Positions 9,695-19,324 of a DNA stretch of 64,000 bases are shown here, one piece after another. This DNA comes from Bacillus sp. EB106-08-02-XG196. Its GTDB lineage: Bacteria; Bacillota; Bacilli; Bacillales; Cytobacillaceae. A program made the position numbers and the translations under genes. The DNA lies in contig NZ_JABWSY010000003.1 in NCBI RefSeq assembly GCF_013396335.1, forward strand, positions 248,001 to 312,000, given 5' to 3'. The notes beneath the pieces are model-generated. The model had not been told where the DNA came from, made no database searches, and was given only the letters and a program-made list of their open reading frames with translations. Every line of letters starts with the position of its first letter. Position 1 is the first letter of the stretch.

Positions 9695-11206
9695 TTGGAA
9701 CAGGAAAGAGTTCAACTCGAGAAAAGCTTTAAACCACAGTGGATTTGGGCAATTGCTTTAGGTTCAGCAATCGGGTGGGGATGTTTTATACTGCCAACAG
9801 AATGGATGGGTAAAGCTGGGCCCTTAGGAGCAATTATTGGTCTCTTAATTGGTGGACTTTTAATGATGTTAATTGCAGTCAGCTATGGGATTTTAATAGA
9901 AAAGCTTCCGGTTTCAGGAGGAGAATTCGCCTATGCTTATGTTGGTTTCGGCAGGATACATGCGTATATATGCGGATGGTTCTTAACGCTTGGTTATATT
10001 TGTATCGTTGCTTTAAACGCATCAGCACTTTCCCTGCTAGGGAAATTCATCTTGCCCTCGATTACAAATGTAGTATTTTTATATGAAATTAACGGCTGGC
10101 AGGTTTACCTAGGAGAAGTAATCATCGCTAGTCTTGCATTAATTCTCTTCGCCTATTTTAATATCAAGGGCGCATCCCTTTCAGGACAAATTCAATATGT
10201 TTTTTGTATCATTCTAGTGTTAGGGGTCTTATTATTGACAGCTGGTATGATTTTACATCCTGACACAAGCCTATCAAACCTAACTCCTTTAATGAAGCCA
10301 GGAATTCCAGCTTTATCAGGTATCATTGCAATCGTAGCTATTGCACCATGGGCCTATGTTGGATTTGATAATATTCCACAAGCCGCGGAAGAATTTAATT
10401 TCCCGCCAAAAAAGGCATTTTCTTTAATCATTTACTCACTTATATTCGCAGCATTTCTATACACATTTATGATCATAGCCACCGGTGTAGCCGTTCCATG
10501 GCAGCAATTAGTTGAAGGAAAGCCAATCTGGGGAACGGGAGATGTCGTATCGAGCACCCTTGGCGGATTCGGAATGTTATTATTAGCCGTTGCGATGTGC
10601 ATGGGTGTGTTTACTGGTCTAAATGGTTTCTATGTTTCCTCAAGCCGCTTGCTATTTGCCATGGCGAGAGCAAAAATATTACCTGATTCTTTTGCAAAGC
10701 TTCATCCAAAATATAAGACTCCACATTTAGGTATTATTTTTACAGCTGTTTTTTGCTTAGTTGCACCATGGTTTGGCCGTCCAGTCCTATTATGGATTGT
10801 CGATATGTCTGCAACAGGTGTAACGATTGCCTATTTTTATACCTGCTTTACTGCCTATAAAGTCTTCAAGTGGAGCGAAAAAGATAAAGGACTTCTTACA
10901 GGTGAAGATGGAGAGGGACTTGTATCACCGGTAAAGAAATTCATCTGTCTTATCGGAATCATATCCAGTCTATCCTTCTTAGGACTATTATTAATCCCAT
11001 TTTCTCCATCAGCATTAGGGACACCTTCACTAATAGCATTACTTGTTTGGACTCTTTTAGGTATTGCCTTTTATTTGTACAAAAGGAAGGAATACCAGAG
11101 TATTCCAAAAGACAAGCTCGATTATTACATCATCGGGAAGGCGCTTACAAATGAGGGTGATATTCCCCGTCAACCTGGTCAATCAACATTCGATATTAAA
11201 TCTTAA
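9695..11206 (+). CDS. APC-family amino acid permease, probable taurine or alanine importer
   Basis: A 503-residue integral membrane protein with about 12 hydrophobic spans. The APC-family signature is in helix 1 (WIWAIALGSAIGWGCFILPTEWMGKAGPLGA, residues about 16-47), with PVSGGEFAYAYVGFG at the helix 2/3 region and ISGLIIA-like glycine-rich helices later. It lies between the taurine catabolic operon and the YeiH-type exporter, so taurine uptake is a reasonable inference; related substrates such as alanine or beta-alanine cannot be excluded. I prefer TTG 9695 as start, since AAGGGGG at 9681-9687 sits seven bases before it. ATG 9689 is only one base from that site. Confidence 0.85.
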   Translation: MEQERVQLEKSFKPQWIWAIALGSAIGWGCFILPTEWMGKAGPLGAIIGLLIGGLLMMLIAVSYGILIEKLPVSGGEFAYAYVGFGRIHAYICGWFLTLGYICIVALNASALSLLGKFILPSITNVVFLYEINGWQVYLGEVIIASLALILFAYFNIKGASLSGQIQYVFCIILVLGVLLLTAGMILHPDTSLSNLTPLMKPGIPALSGIIAIVAIAPWAYVGFDNIPQAAEEFNFPPKKAFSLIIYSLIFAAFLYTFMIIATGVAVPWQQLVEGKPIWGTGDVVSSTLGGFGMLLLAVAMCMGVFTGLNGFYVSSSRLLFAMARAKILPDSFAKLHPKYKTPHLGIIFTAVFCLVAPWFGRPVLLWIVDMSATGVTIAYFYTCFTAYKVFKWSEKDKGLLTGEDGEGLVSPVKKFICLIGIISSLSFLGLLLIPFSPSALGTPSLIALLVWTLLGIAFYLYKRKEYQSIPKDKLDYYIIGKALTNEGDIPRQPGQSTFDIKS

Positions 11207-11252
11207 ATTTAGATCCATTTGTACCTGTTATAAAAAAATACTGTTAAGCAAA

Positions 11253-11287
11253 AAAAGGAGATATTATATGAATCTCCTTTTCCTTTT
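11253..11287 (+). terminator. Terminator after the permease
   Basis: AAAAGGAGAT (11253-11262) and ATCTCCTTTT (11272-11281) form a perfect 10-bp stem with a 9-base loop, followed by TCCTTTT. Confidence 0.75.
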
Positions 11288-11404
11288 GAATCTATTACCA
11301 TGTGATTGCTTTATTAAACTATTTAATAAATCCTTTTATAGAATCAAAGAAATACAGGGGAGAAACCATGATACCCTAAATATATAAAGGATGGAGGGAT
11401 TAGA

Positions 11405-12460
11405 ATGGGTGCTGAAAAAGTCCAAGAATTGCAGCATATAGAAGTCCAGCCAAAAAGAAGGTTAGATTATAAGGGATATGGAATAGGAATATTCCTCACA
11501 TTTAGTTTAGCTATCTTAGCTGGATTAATAGCAAAATTACCTTTGTTCTCGATTATGGGAATCATGATTATTTCAATTCTTCTTGGAGCACTTTGGAACA
11601 ATACAATACCGTTACCAGGCTCAATAAATGTATCCTTAGGAATCCAATTCAGTAGTAAAAAATTATTGCGTGCAGGTATTATTCTTTTAGGGTTCCGGTT
11701 AAATTTGTTTCAAATCGTTGATTCCGGGGTTTCGATCATCATCATTGATATCCTGGTGATTGCCTTTACCATGATGTTCATATTAACCCTTGGAAGAATT
11801 TTTAAAACCAATAAAGAGTTAACTATTTTAGTAGCAGCGGGAACAGCCATTTGTGGAGCAGCAGCTATTGTAGCCGTTGCACCGTTAATAAAAAGTAAAC
11901 AAGAACAAACAGCGGTTGCTGTCTCCTGTATTGCCATCCTAGGAACAATAGGCGCTTTGTTATTTATCTTTCTATTTCCATTCTTACCACTGACCGATAC
12001 GGAATATGGTTTGTTAGTGGGGGCTACATTGCATGAACTGGCCCATGTAGTGGCTGCATCCGTTCCTGGCGGTGAGCTTGGAAGTGAAACAGCCATCCTT
12101 GTTAAGCTTGGGAGAGTATTACTTTTAATTCCAGTTGCTTTATTAATAAGCTTTTTTATGAATAGAAAAAATGTAAAGCAGGAGAGAAATTCAAGAAAAC
12201 TTCCGATTCCTTGGTTTATCTTCGGATTTCTACTCATGAGTTGTATTAACACCTTACAGTTGATTCCCGATCACATTATCAACTTACTTCTGCTACTCAG
12301 CATCTATTTCCTTGCGATGGGCATGGCAGGACTCGGATTGAGTATAAAATGGTCAGATTTTAAAAAAGTGGGTCTGAAACCTATTGTTGTGGCAATCCTA
12401 GGGTTCGTTGGACTCCTTTGCCTTTCTCCGTTATTATTATTTCTATACCGATTATTTTAA
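11405..12460 (+). CDS. YeiH-family transporter, putative sulfite/sulfate exporter
   Basis: A 351-residue polytopic membrane protein of the YeiH/UPF0324 family (putative sulfate exporter family). About ten hydrophobic spans are visible. Family-typical stretches are IQFSSKKLLRAGIILLGFRLNL (about 82-103), VAAGTAICGAAAIVAVAPLIKS (about 142-163) and GATLHELAHVVAAS (about 206-219). Members accompany sulfonate degradation genes in other bacteria and are thought to expel the sulfite or sulfate made, so the location right after xsc and a permease fits. The start is ATG 11405 behind GGATGGAGGG. It is followed 52 bases later by a LysR gene on the same strand, and the two probably share a transcript. Confidence 0.85.
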   Translation: MGAEKVQELQHIEVQPKRRLDYKGYGIGIFLTFSLAILAGLIAKLPLFSIMGIMIISILLGALWNNTIPLPGSINVSLGIQFSSKKLLRAGIILLGFRLNLFQIVDSGVSIIIIDILVIAFTMMFILTLGRIFKTNKELTILVAAGTAICGAAAIVAVAPLIKSKQEQTAVAVSCIAILGTIGALLFIFLFPFLPLTDTEYGLLVGATLHELAHVVAASVPGGELGSETAILVKLGRVLLLIPVALLISFFMNRKNVKQERNSRKLPIPWFIFGFLLMSCINTLQLIPDHIINLLLLLSIYFLAMGMAGLGLSIKWSDFKKVGLKPIVVAILGFVGLLCLSPLLLFLYRLF

Positions 12461-12512
12461 GGTAACTCCATTTTTTTAGGTTTGAAAAGACTGCTAATAC
12501 GAGGGGAAACAA

Positions 12513-13481
12513 ATGAATTTAGATTATTTAAAGGTATTTTATGTGGCTGCTAACAACAAAAGTTTCTCACAAACAGCAAAAGATTTGCATATTTCTCAAT
12601 CAGCTGTAAGCATCCAAATTAAGCAGCTTGAGGAACAGTGGGAATGTCAATTAATCGAACGGACAACGAAAAAAATGGCGTTAACTCCAGCAGGAGAAAT
12701 ATTATATAAACAGGTTAAAAATTTATTTTCAATTATTAATGAAACAACCAATGAACTGAAAGAACTAAAAGGAATGGTTCATGGAGACTTAAAGGCGGGG
12801 GCAAGTCTAACGATAGGTGAACATGTCCTTCCATTTGTTTTGGCGAAGTTTAATCAGCTATATCCATTAGTGAAGATTCACTTTAGTATATACAATTCCG
12901 GACAAATTATTGAGAAACTTAAGAACCAAGAAATTTATGTTGGATTTATAGAATCAATGCTATCTTATCCAGCTATCAAACAAGTGCCCTTTGCCGAGGA
13001 TGAGCTGATTGTTATAGCGCCTCCAAACCAAAGCTTCACAGAAAAAGATTATGTTTCGATTCATGAACTGCTGGAACTACCCTTCATTATTCGGGAGAAA
13101 GGCTCTGGTACACGACAGGTTATGGAGGATATCTTAAGGAGAAATCAAGTCGATCCTGCTAATTTAAAAATTATATTAGAGCTTGAACATACTGAAGCGA
13201 TTAAATCTGCCGTTGAAGCTGGTTTAGGAATATCCATTTTATCTAAATCAGCCGTTAAAAAAGAGCTGGAATTAAAAACACTCCGGCGGCTTAAAATAGA
13301 AGAATTCCGTTTGCTTCGGAATTTTTATATGGTTTACGATGAAGAAGCATTGCCATTAACAGGTAAAAAACTGATTGAACTCATGAGTGGACTTTATGTA
13401 CCATCTCATGAGAAAAGTGCCAAGGACCATTATGGAATATCTAATGGTTTGAAAACTTCTTCTAACCTAATAGATTTTTAA
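12513..13481 (+). CDS. LysR-family regulator, CysL/YeiE-like
   Basis: A 322-residue LysR-type protein. The N-terminal helix-turn-helix is FYVAANNKSFSQTAKDLHISQSAVSIQIKQLEEQ (about residues 9-42), and the rest is a periplasmic-binding-type effector domain (about 90-295) with REKGSGTRQVMEDILRR, a stretch typical of the CysL/YeiE branch. YeiE regulates yeiH in enterobacteria in response to sulfite. Here the gene sits just downstream of a yeiH homologue, so sulfite sensing is a good working hypothesis rather than a fact. Unlike most LysR genes it is not divergent from its likely target. A strong terminator follows. Confidence 0.88.
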   Translation: MNLDYLKVFYVAANNKSFSQTAKDLHISQSAVSIQIKQLEEQWECQLIERTTKKMALTPAGEILYKQVKNLFSIINETTNELKELKGMVHGDLKAGASLTIGEHVLPFVLAKFNQLYPLVKIHFSIYNSGQIIEKLKNQEIYVGFIESMLSYPAIKQVPFAEDELIVIAPPNQSFTEKDYVSIHELLELPFIIREKGSGTRQVMEDILRRNQVDPANLKIILELEHTEAIKSAVEAGLGISILSKSAVKKELELKTLRRLKIEEFRLLRNFYMVYDEEALPLTGKKLIELMSGLYVPSHEKSAKDHYGISNGLKTSSNLIDF

Positions 13482-13485
13482 TATT

Positions 13486-13525
13486 AAAAAACCGCAAACG
13501 GAGTATTTCACTCGTGCGGTTTTTT
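13486..13525 (+). terminator. Terminator after yeiH-lysR
   Basis: AAAAAACCGCA (13486-13496) pairs with TGCGGTTTTTT (13515-13525). The long A/T arms make it usable in both directions. Confidence 0.85.
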
Positions 13526-15093
<1,568 letters not shown>

Positions 15094-15098
15094 CAACA

Positions 15099-15149
15099 CC
15101 AAGGGGGCGGTTCTCCTGGCCAAATTGGCCGGGAAAACCGTTCCCTTGG
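15099..15149. terminator. Bidirectional terminator between xynA and cwlK
   Basis: Arms of 23 bases (15099-15121 and 15127-15149) pair around AAATT with a few wobbles and one C-A mismatch; a T-rich tract follows on the plus strand. The left arm contains TTCTCCTGGCC, shared with the hairpins at 4015 and 15852. Confidence 0.8.
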
Positions 15150-15158
15150 TCTTCTTCT

Positions 15159-15743
15159 TTACTTACTATCCGCCACGTTAGATGATTCATCGGGTCTTTG
15201 CCCATTCTGTAAATCGGCAATTGTCAGACCAAAATCCATTTGGAAATGTGGATAATCTCTAAAATCTTTCCAATCACCGCCCCACTCGAACCCTAATGAC
15301 TTAGCTATTTTCACCACCTCGGACCAATCGGCCTTTCCATTTTGATTACGATCATATTGACGATCCCAAATAACGTCTCCTGAAGGAGTTTCAAGTGCAA
15401 AATCAATCGCGAGCCCATAATTATGATAGGATTCTCCACCTTTTGCATTCGTGACAACATTGCCCTCTGTTGTACGTCCTTGTTCATAAATGGTGTTCTG
15501 CTCTTCTATACTGCGGAAACCGTCAGTAATTAAAACGACAATTCCTATCTTTGCTGCTTGTTGAACTAATTGATCGCTACGTTCCTTTACAACGGGATGG
15601 AGTTCGGTCGGTAAGGGTACATCTTTCTTCTGTTCAATGCCTGTTGCTTTAGACGGTGTCGTTTCGTTTTCTCTAAATATTAAAATAGTACTAATCCCTA
15701 TAGCAATTAGAAATAGGAACAACTTAATCAATCTTCTATTCAT
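15159..15743 (-). CDS. cwlK: CwlK-like peptidoglycan L,D-endopeptidase (M15)
   Basis: A 194-residue cell-wall enzyme resembling Bacillus CwlK, which cuts the L-alanyl-D-glutamate bond of peptidoglycan stem peptides. One N-terminal hydrophobic segment (KLFLFLIAIGISTILIF, residues 7-23) acts as signal or anchor. The M15 metal site is visible as the conserved SYHNYGLAIDFAL (His and Asp ligands, about 105-117) and DYPHFQM (third ligand His, about 163-169), with GFRSIEEQNTIYEQGRT upstream. It also matches VanY/D-Ala-D-Ala carboxypeptidase in general form, but the overall sequence is closer to CwlK. It is a single gene, convergent with xynA, and its start faces the Wadjet promoter region. Confidence 0.9.
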   Translation of the reverse strand: MNRRLIKLFLFLIAIGISTILIFRENETTPSKATGIEQKKDVPLPTELHPVVKERSDQLVQQAAKIGIVVLITDGFRSIEEQNTIYEQGRTTEGNVVTNAKGGESYHNYGLAIDFALETPSGDVIWDRQYDRNQNGKADWSEVVKIAKSLGFEWGGDWKDFRDYPHFQMDFGLTIADLQNGQRPDESSNVADSK

Positions 15744-15846
15744 GGTGCCTCTTCCTCTTCCTCTATTTCTATCAATTACTTCTATTCTTCAATAGTAACC
15801 TTAAACATTTCTTAAATAGTATAAAACTAATATGTTAAATAATAAA

Positions 15847-15905
15847 CAAAAACCTAGGGAATAGTTCTCCTGGCCTAAAATTGCCAGAGGAACCGTACCC
15901 TAGGT
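15847..15905 (-). terminator. Orphan leftward terminator-like hairpin upstream of the Wadjet operon
   Basis: Arms at 15852-15874 and 15883-15905 pair imperfectly (ACCTAGGG with CCCTAGGT outside, GTTCTCCTGGC with GCCAGAGGAAC inside). On the minus strand the hairpin runs into a T tract (A5 at 15848-15852 on the plus strand). No minus-strand gene lies to its right, so it has no transcript to terminate here. Confidence 0.6.
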
Positions 15906-15910
15906 ATGTC

Positions 15911-15939
15911 TAGAAACAATTTCACAACTAGTTTATAAT
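15911..15939 (+). promoter_or_regulatory. Promoter of the Wadjet operon
   Basis: A perfect TATAAT (15934-15939) lies 17 bases after TAGAAA (15911-15916), a four-of-six -35 match. It is the only good pair ahead of jetD. Confidence 0.6.
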
Positions 15940-15946
15940 ATAAGGA

Positions 15947-15963
15947 TGTCCAAAAATGGGACA
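15947..15963 (+). promoter_or_regulatory. Inverted repeat at the Wadjet transcription start
   Basis: TGTCC (15947-15951) and GGACA (15959-15963) flank AAAAATG at the expected start of transcription. It may be an operator or a 5' hairpin of the mRNA. Confidence 0.35.
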
Positions 15964-16002
15964 ATAGGAGTCTATTCTATTAAATTATGAAGATTTAAGC
16001 AG

Positions 16003-17076
16003 GTGAGTACAATCGACATCATTGAAACACGGGTGAGAGGTTTTATTGAGGATATTCAACACCCTAAACAGAAGAAGAAGATAAATATTAACGATTTGGA
16101 ACTTCAGCTGCGTAAGCTATTGGAGGATTATTTTGAGATGGACGGGTATTCTTTGTTTTACCATGCCATTCAAACATTGGAGGCTGAGGGACAGCTCATC
16201 CCTATTCTAAATAATCAATATAATGGAAGAACTCCAGCGCTTAAGCTATTTTATTGGGTTAATATAAAAGTTCAGGAAAACAAATGGGATCGTCTTGCGA
16301 TGATGAAATTAAGTGATCTGTTTGATTTTTCCTATTATGAACGGCATCCTGAATGGCAGACACAAGACGAATGGGATCGCATCCAGAATGTATATACATT
16401 TTTACAAACTAGCCAGGAACGAGAAATAGTGTCATTTGAGGAAAGAAGTCTAGAGCTCTTTGGTCATGAAAAATTCTTATATGATGGTGATAGCTTTCCT
16501 GAGGGGAAAGGATTTTTAGCTAGAATTGGAGTATCAGAAGAGCAGCTTAAAATGGTGAACTACGGGGAGCCATTTGTATTTTGGATGAAACAAGGGAAAG
16601 AGATAAAAGATATTCAGCGAGTCCTGATTGTCGAGAACCTATCTTTCTTCCATACTTCCATTAAATTATTAGAATCCAATCAACTCGATTATGAACCTGA
16701 ACTGATTATTTATGGGGAAGGAACGAAAATTGAAAGAAGCTTTTCTTTTTTCTTCAGAATGTTTCCACACAACAACTATCTTTTCTATTACGCGGGTGAT
16801 CTAGATGCAGCGGGATATGGGATTATTAGCAGGCTGGTAGAAAAATACCCGGATTGCTGTATTCAGCCTGCCTTGAAAATCTATCGTAAAATGCTAGAGT
16901 GCATAGCTCAAAGAAATGATCAAAAACAAGGTCAAACACAAAACATTAAATACCGTGATGCATTCTTTCAATGGTTTACGGAAGAAGAGCAAGCACTATT
17001 ACAACAATTATGGCAGGAAAATAAACGGATCCCGCAAGAAGTCTTAACAATTGAAACATGGAGGAGATGGCAGTGA
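16003..17076 (+). CDS. jetD: Wadjet nuclease subunit JetD (TOPRIM)
   Basis: A 357-residue protein with a C-terminal TOPRIM fold of the DUF2220/JetD type. JetD is the subunit that cleaves plasmid DNA once the JetABC complex has extruded it. The metal-binding pattern is E211 (RVLIVENLSFF) and D266/D268 (YYAGDLDAAGYGI); the first 130 residues form the accessory helical part. It is first in the operon and overlaps jetA by GTGA. The start is uncertain: GTG 16003 has no good upstream ribosome binding site, while AGGTGAG (16001-16007) overlaps that GTG and points to a rarer start (ATC or ATT) slightly downstream. Wadjet type I of Bacillus cereus has jetD last, so this order marks another subtype. 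Confidence 0.88.
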   Translation: MSTIDIIETRVRGFIEDIQHPKQKKKININDLELQLRKLLEDYFEMDGYSLFYHAIQTLEAEGQLIPILNNQYNGRTPALKLFYWVNIKVQENKWDRLAMMKLSDLFDFSYYERHPEWQTQDEWDRIQNVYTFLQTSQEREIVSFEERSLELFGHEKFLYDGDSFPEGKGFLARIGVSEEQLKMVNYGEPFVFWMKQGKEIKDIQRVLIVENLSFFHTSIKLLESNQLDYEPELIIYGEGTKIERSFSFFFRMFPHNNYLFYYAGDLDAAGYGIISRLVEKYPDCCIQPALKIYRKMLECIAQRNDQKQGQTQNIKYRDAFFQWFTEEEQALLQQLWQENKRIPQEVLTIETWRRWQ

Positions 17077-18578
17077 ACGAATCATGGGAAGGCTTCGCCC
17101 AGAGAATGCAACGATTAAATCCACTGTTTGAGCTTGGCAGGGGAATGGAAGTAGGAGAACTGAAACCTCATATCCAATCCATTCTCATGCAGGTACTCCT
17201 CACCATTTTTTATAGAGAATTAAATGATGATGATCACAGGCGGAAATCAGATATCAAATATATGGTTGAAGACTCTATCAAACAAATGAAGCTTCTAGCA
17301 GACGACAAGCAAATTGAACGGATTACAAGCGGTCTGTTGTATCAGGGAAAGGAAGAGTACAGCAAACCATTTGAGGCATTATATTACGATGAAATCAGAC
17401 AATCCTGGGAGACTCAGGTCTTTCGCTATGTCACGATGGATGAATTATATACGAATTTAGAGATGGGTGGTTCTATTGTTTATAAACTCACTGATGTCTC
17501 ACAGGAAATGATTTTTATGAGCAGGGAAATGGCTGAGGAATTCTCCATCACCATTGAACAACTATATAGTATGCAGCTGATTAAGAATGGTAATTTTCGA
17601 AAAGCTACCCGAAACCTCGATCACCTCATTTCACGCGTGAACCGCTTAATGGCAAATGAATTCTCTTTTCAAAAGGAAATGATCAACAATCCCAAAATCT
17701 TATTGATTGATGAAGAATGGCAAAGGGCAGACAATCGTGGTGAAATTGAAAAGCAATTTGAAGAAGAAAAAAATCACTTTCGTACGATTACCAGTATGAT
17801 CGATAAAACGAAACGCAGAAATGAAGAAGATGATTCCATTCAGAAAGAATTAATTCTTCTCCAAGAGAAAATTGGACATACAAGGCAATTGCATGATCGT
17901 TTTGCGAAGCTAGTCATTCAAAATATTTCCTATGAGATGAAATTAAAAGCGGAAAATCCTTCACTATTTTGGGAAACTAGCCTCGTTTCATTTCGCGAAC
18001 ATTTTTATGAAAATTTGTTTATGAAGGAGGGAGTTCAAAGTTTTACGGAAATAGAAAGAGTTCTTTCTCCGTTATTTTCACCGAAGAATGAATTTATTTT
18101 GCCACTCGATTGGATCTGGGGTGAACAAGAATTCGATGAAAAACAGATAACCGAGACGGTAGTCGAAGAGGAGGCAGAAGAAAGTATTACCCGACTGCGA
18201 GTGACTAACTGGGATTCTGTTATTAAGGCATGGAGTTATGTATTTCAATTTTTACAAACGAACGGTGAATTTTCATTAAAGGATTTAAAAGAGCTGCCAT
18301 TAGAAGTACAGGATTTATGGTTTGAGGAATCTGAAACAATAGATTTGTGGATGATGTTCGATAAAAAGCCGTTGAAGGTTCAAGTACTGCATCGAAAGGA
18401 AGAAACCTTAAGCGATGAGAGGGAAATTCTTCTTTCTAAACTAATGAAAGAATACCCGCAATTTCAAGTGTTTGAAGGCTCAAAGATTTTTACCAAGTTT
18501 GACCATCGAGCGGAGCCGCATCATTGGTATCAAATGAAAATCACCCCATTTAAGATCTGTGTACAGGAGGGAAAATGA
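17073..18578 (+). CDS. jetA: Wadjet kleisin-like subunit JetA
   Basis: A 501-residue acidic protein in the position and size of JetA, the MukF-like kleisin that links the JetC heads. No enzyme motif is visible. It starts with a helical region (FAQRMQRLNPLFELGRGMEVGELK), has a central segment rich in charged residues (about 230-290) likely to be coiled coil, and ends in a second helical domain with many aromatic residues. I set the start at GTG 17073, overlapping the jetD stop as GTGA and lying six bases after GGAGGAG (17060-17066); the in-frame ATG 17058 lies before that site. The assignment rests mainly on operon context between jetD and jetB/jetC. Confidence 0.82.
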   Translation: MNESWEGFAQRMQRLNPLFELGRGMEVGELKPHIQSILMQVLLTIFYRELNDDDHRRKSDIKYMVEDSIKQMKLLADDKQIERITSGLLYQGKEEYSKPFEALYYDEIRQSWETQVFRYVTMDELYTNLEMGGSIVYKLTDVSQEMIFMSREMAEEFSITIEQLYSMQLIKNGNFRKATRNLDHLISRVNRLMANEFSFQKEMINNPKILLIDEEWQRADNRGEIEKQFEEEKNHFRTITSMIDKTKRRNEEDDSIQKELILLQEKIGHTRQLHDRFAKLVIQNISYEMKLKAENPSLFWETSLVSFREHFYENLFMKEGVQSFTEIERVLSPLFSPKNEFILPLDWIWGEQEFDEKQITETVVEEEAEESITRLRVTNWDSVIKAWSYVFQFLQTNGEFSLKDLKELPLEVQDLWFEESETIDLWMMFDKKPLKVQVLHRKEETLSDEREILLSKLMKEYPQFQVFEGSKIFTKFDHRAEPHHWYQMKITPFKICVQEGK

Positions 18579-19324
18579 TGAATGCAGAAAGTATTAAAAA
18601 GGCATCCGCTGTCTATTTTACTCTATTAAAAGATAAAGTAATCGACGAAAATAGTGAACACTTCCAGACATATTTTGATCCGGATGTGAGACAGACGGTT
18701 CTTTTATTAGCAGACGAATCCGGTACATATATCATTGAAGCACCTAAACGCATCCATTTAGTTGTTCAGCCAACCGGCTCCGTCTTTGCAACGAATTTTA
18801 CCCATTTGAAAGATAAGCATAGGCAAGTGGAAACGAAAAAACACTTTCATCTTATTAGTATTGTTATTATGTCTTTTTTAGCAGCCATCGATCGCAATCA
18901 GGCTGCGAAAATCCGCACGAAGCGGGAGGGCATTAGCTACTATGCACTAGAACGGCAAGTCAATGATCTTATCATGAAATGGGAGAGTATTCTTAAAACT
19001 CAACCGACCTTCGGGGAAGAAGAACGAATTGATATGAAGGAAGTTGTGACCACATGGAAATACATGGAGGTCGATAGTGATGATTTTGGACTAAAAAAAG
19101 GAAATCGGCGAACCCGCATCGGTTTAATTGCTGGGGCTATGCGTTTATTAGAAACAGAGGGGCTGATCGTGATTCTTGATCGGGACGATATCGCTAAGGT
19201 GATTCCTAAGAGTGAGCTTTTTGAGCGAATTGAATACTTGTATCATGATTATGATCGTTATGAACTATTCAAAAAGTTAATGACTGCGGAGGAGAATGAG
19301 CATGCCGAAAATCAATCGAATTAG
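18575..19324 (+). CDS. jetB: Wadjet subunit JetB (MukE-like)
   Basis: A 249-residue protein that fits JetB, the MukE-like winged-helix subunit that binds the kleisin. The C-terminal part (GNRRTRIGLIAGAMRLLETEGLIVILDRDDIAKVIPKSEL, about residues 175-214) reads like a winged-helix domain. ATG 18575 overlaps the jetA stop as ATGA; ATG 18578 has the better distance from AGGAGGG and may be used instead. Its last 23 bases overlap jetC, so all four genes are translationally coupled. No catalytic motif is visible. Confidence 0.82.
   Translation: MMNAESIKKASAVYFTLLKDKVIDENSEHFQTYFDPDVRQTVLLLADESGTYIIEAPKRIHLVVQPTGSVFATNFTHLKDKHRQVETKKHFHLISIVIMSFLAAIDRNQAAKIRTKREGISYYALERQVNDLIMKWESILKTQPTFGEEERIDMKEVVTTWKYMEVDSDDFGLKKGNRRTRIGLIAGAMRLLETEGLIVILDRDDIAKVIPKSELFERIEYLYHDYDRYELFKKLMTAEENEHAENQSN

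Noticed and set aside
11064-11387. A 107-codon frame overlapping the end of the permease gene
   Set aside because: It begins inside the permease in another frame, runs through the terminator hairpin at 11253-11287 and has no ribosome site.
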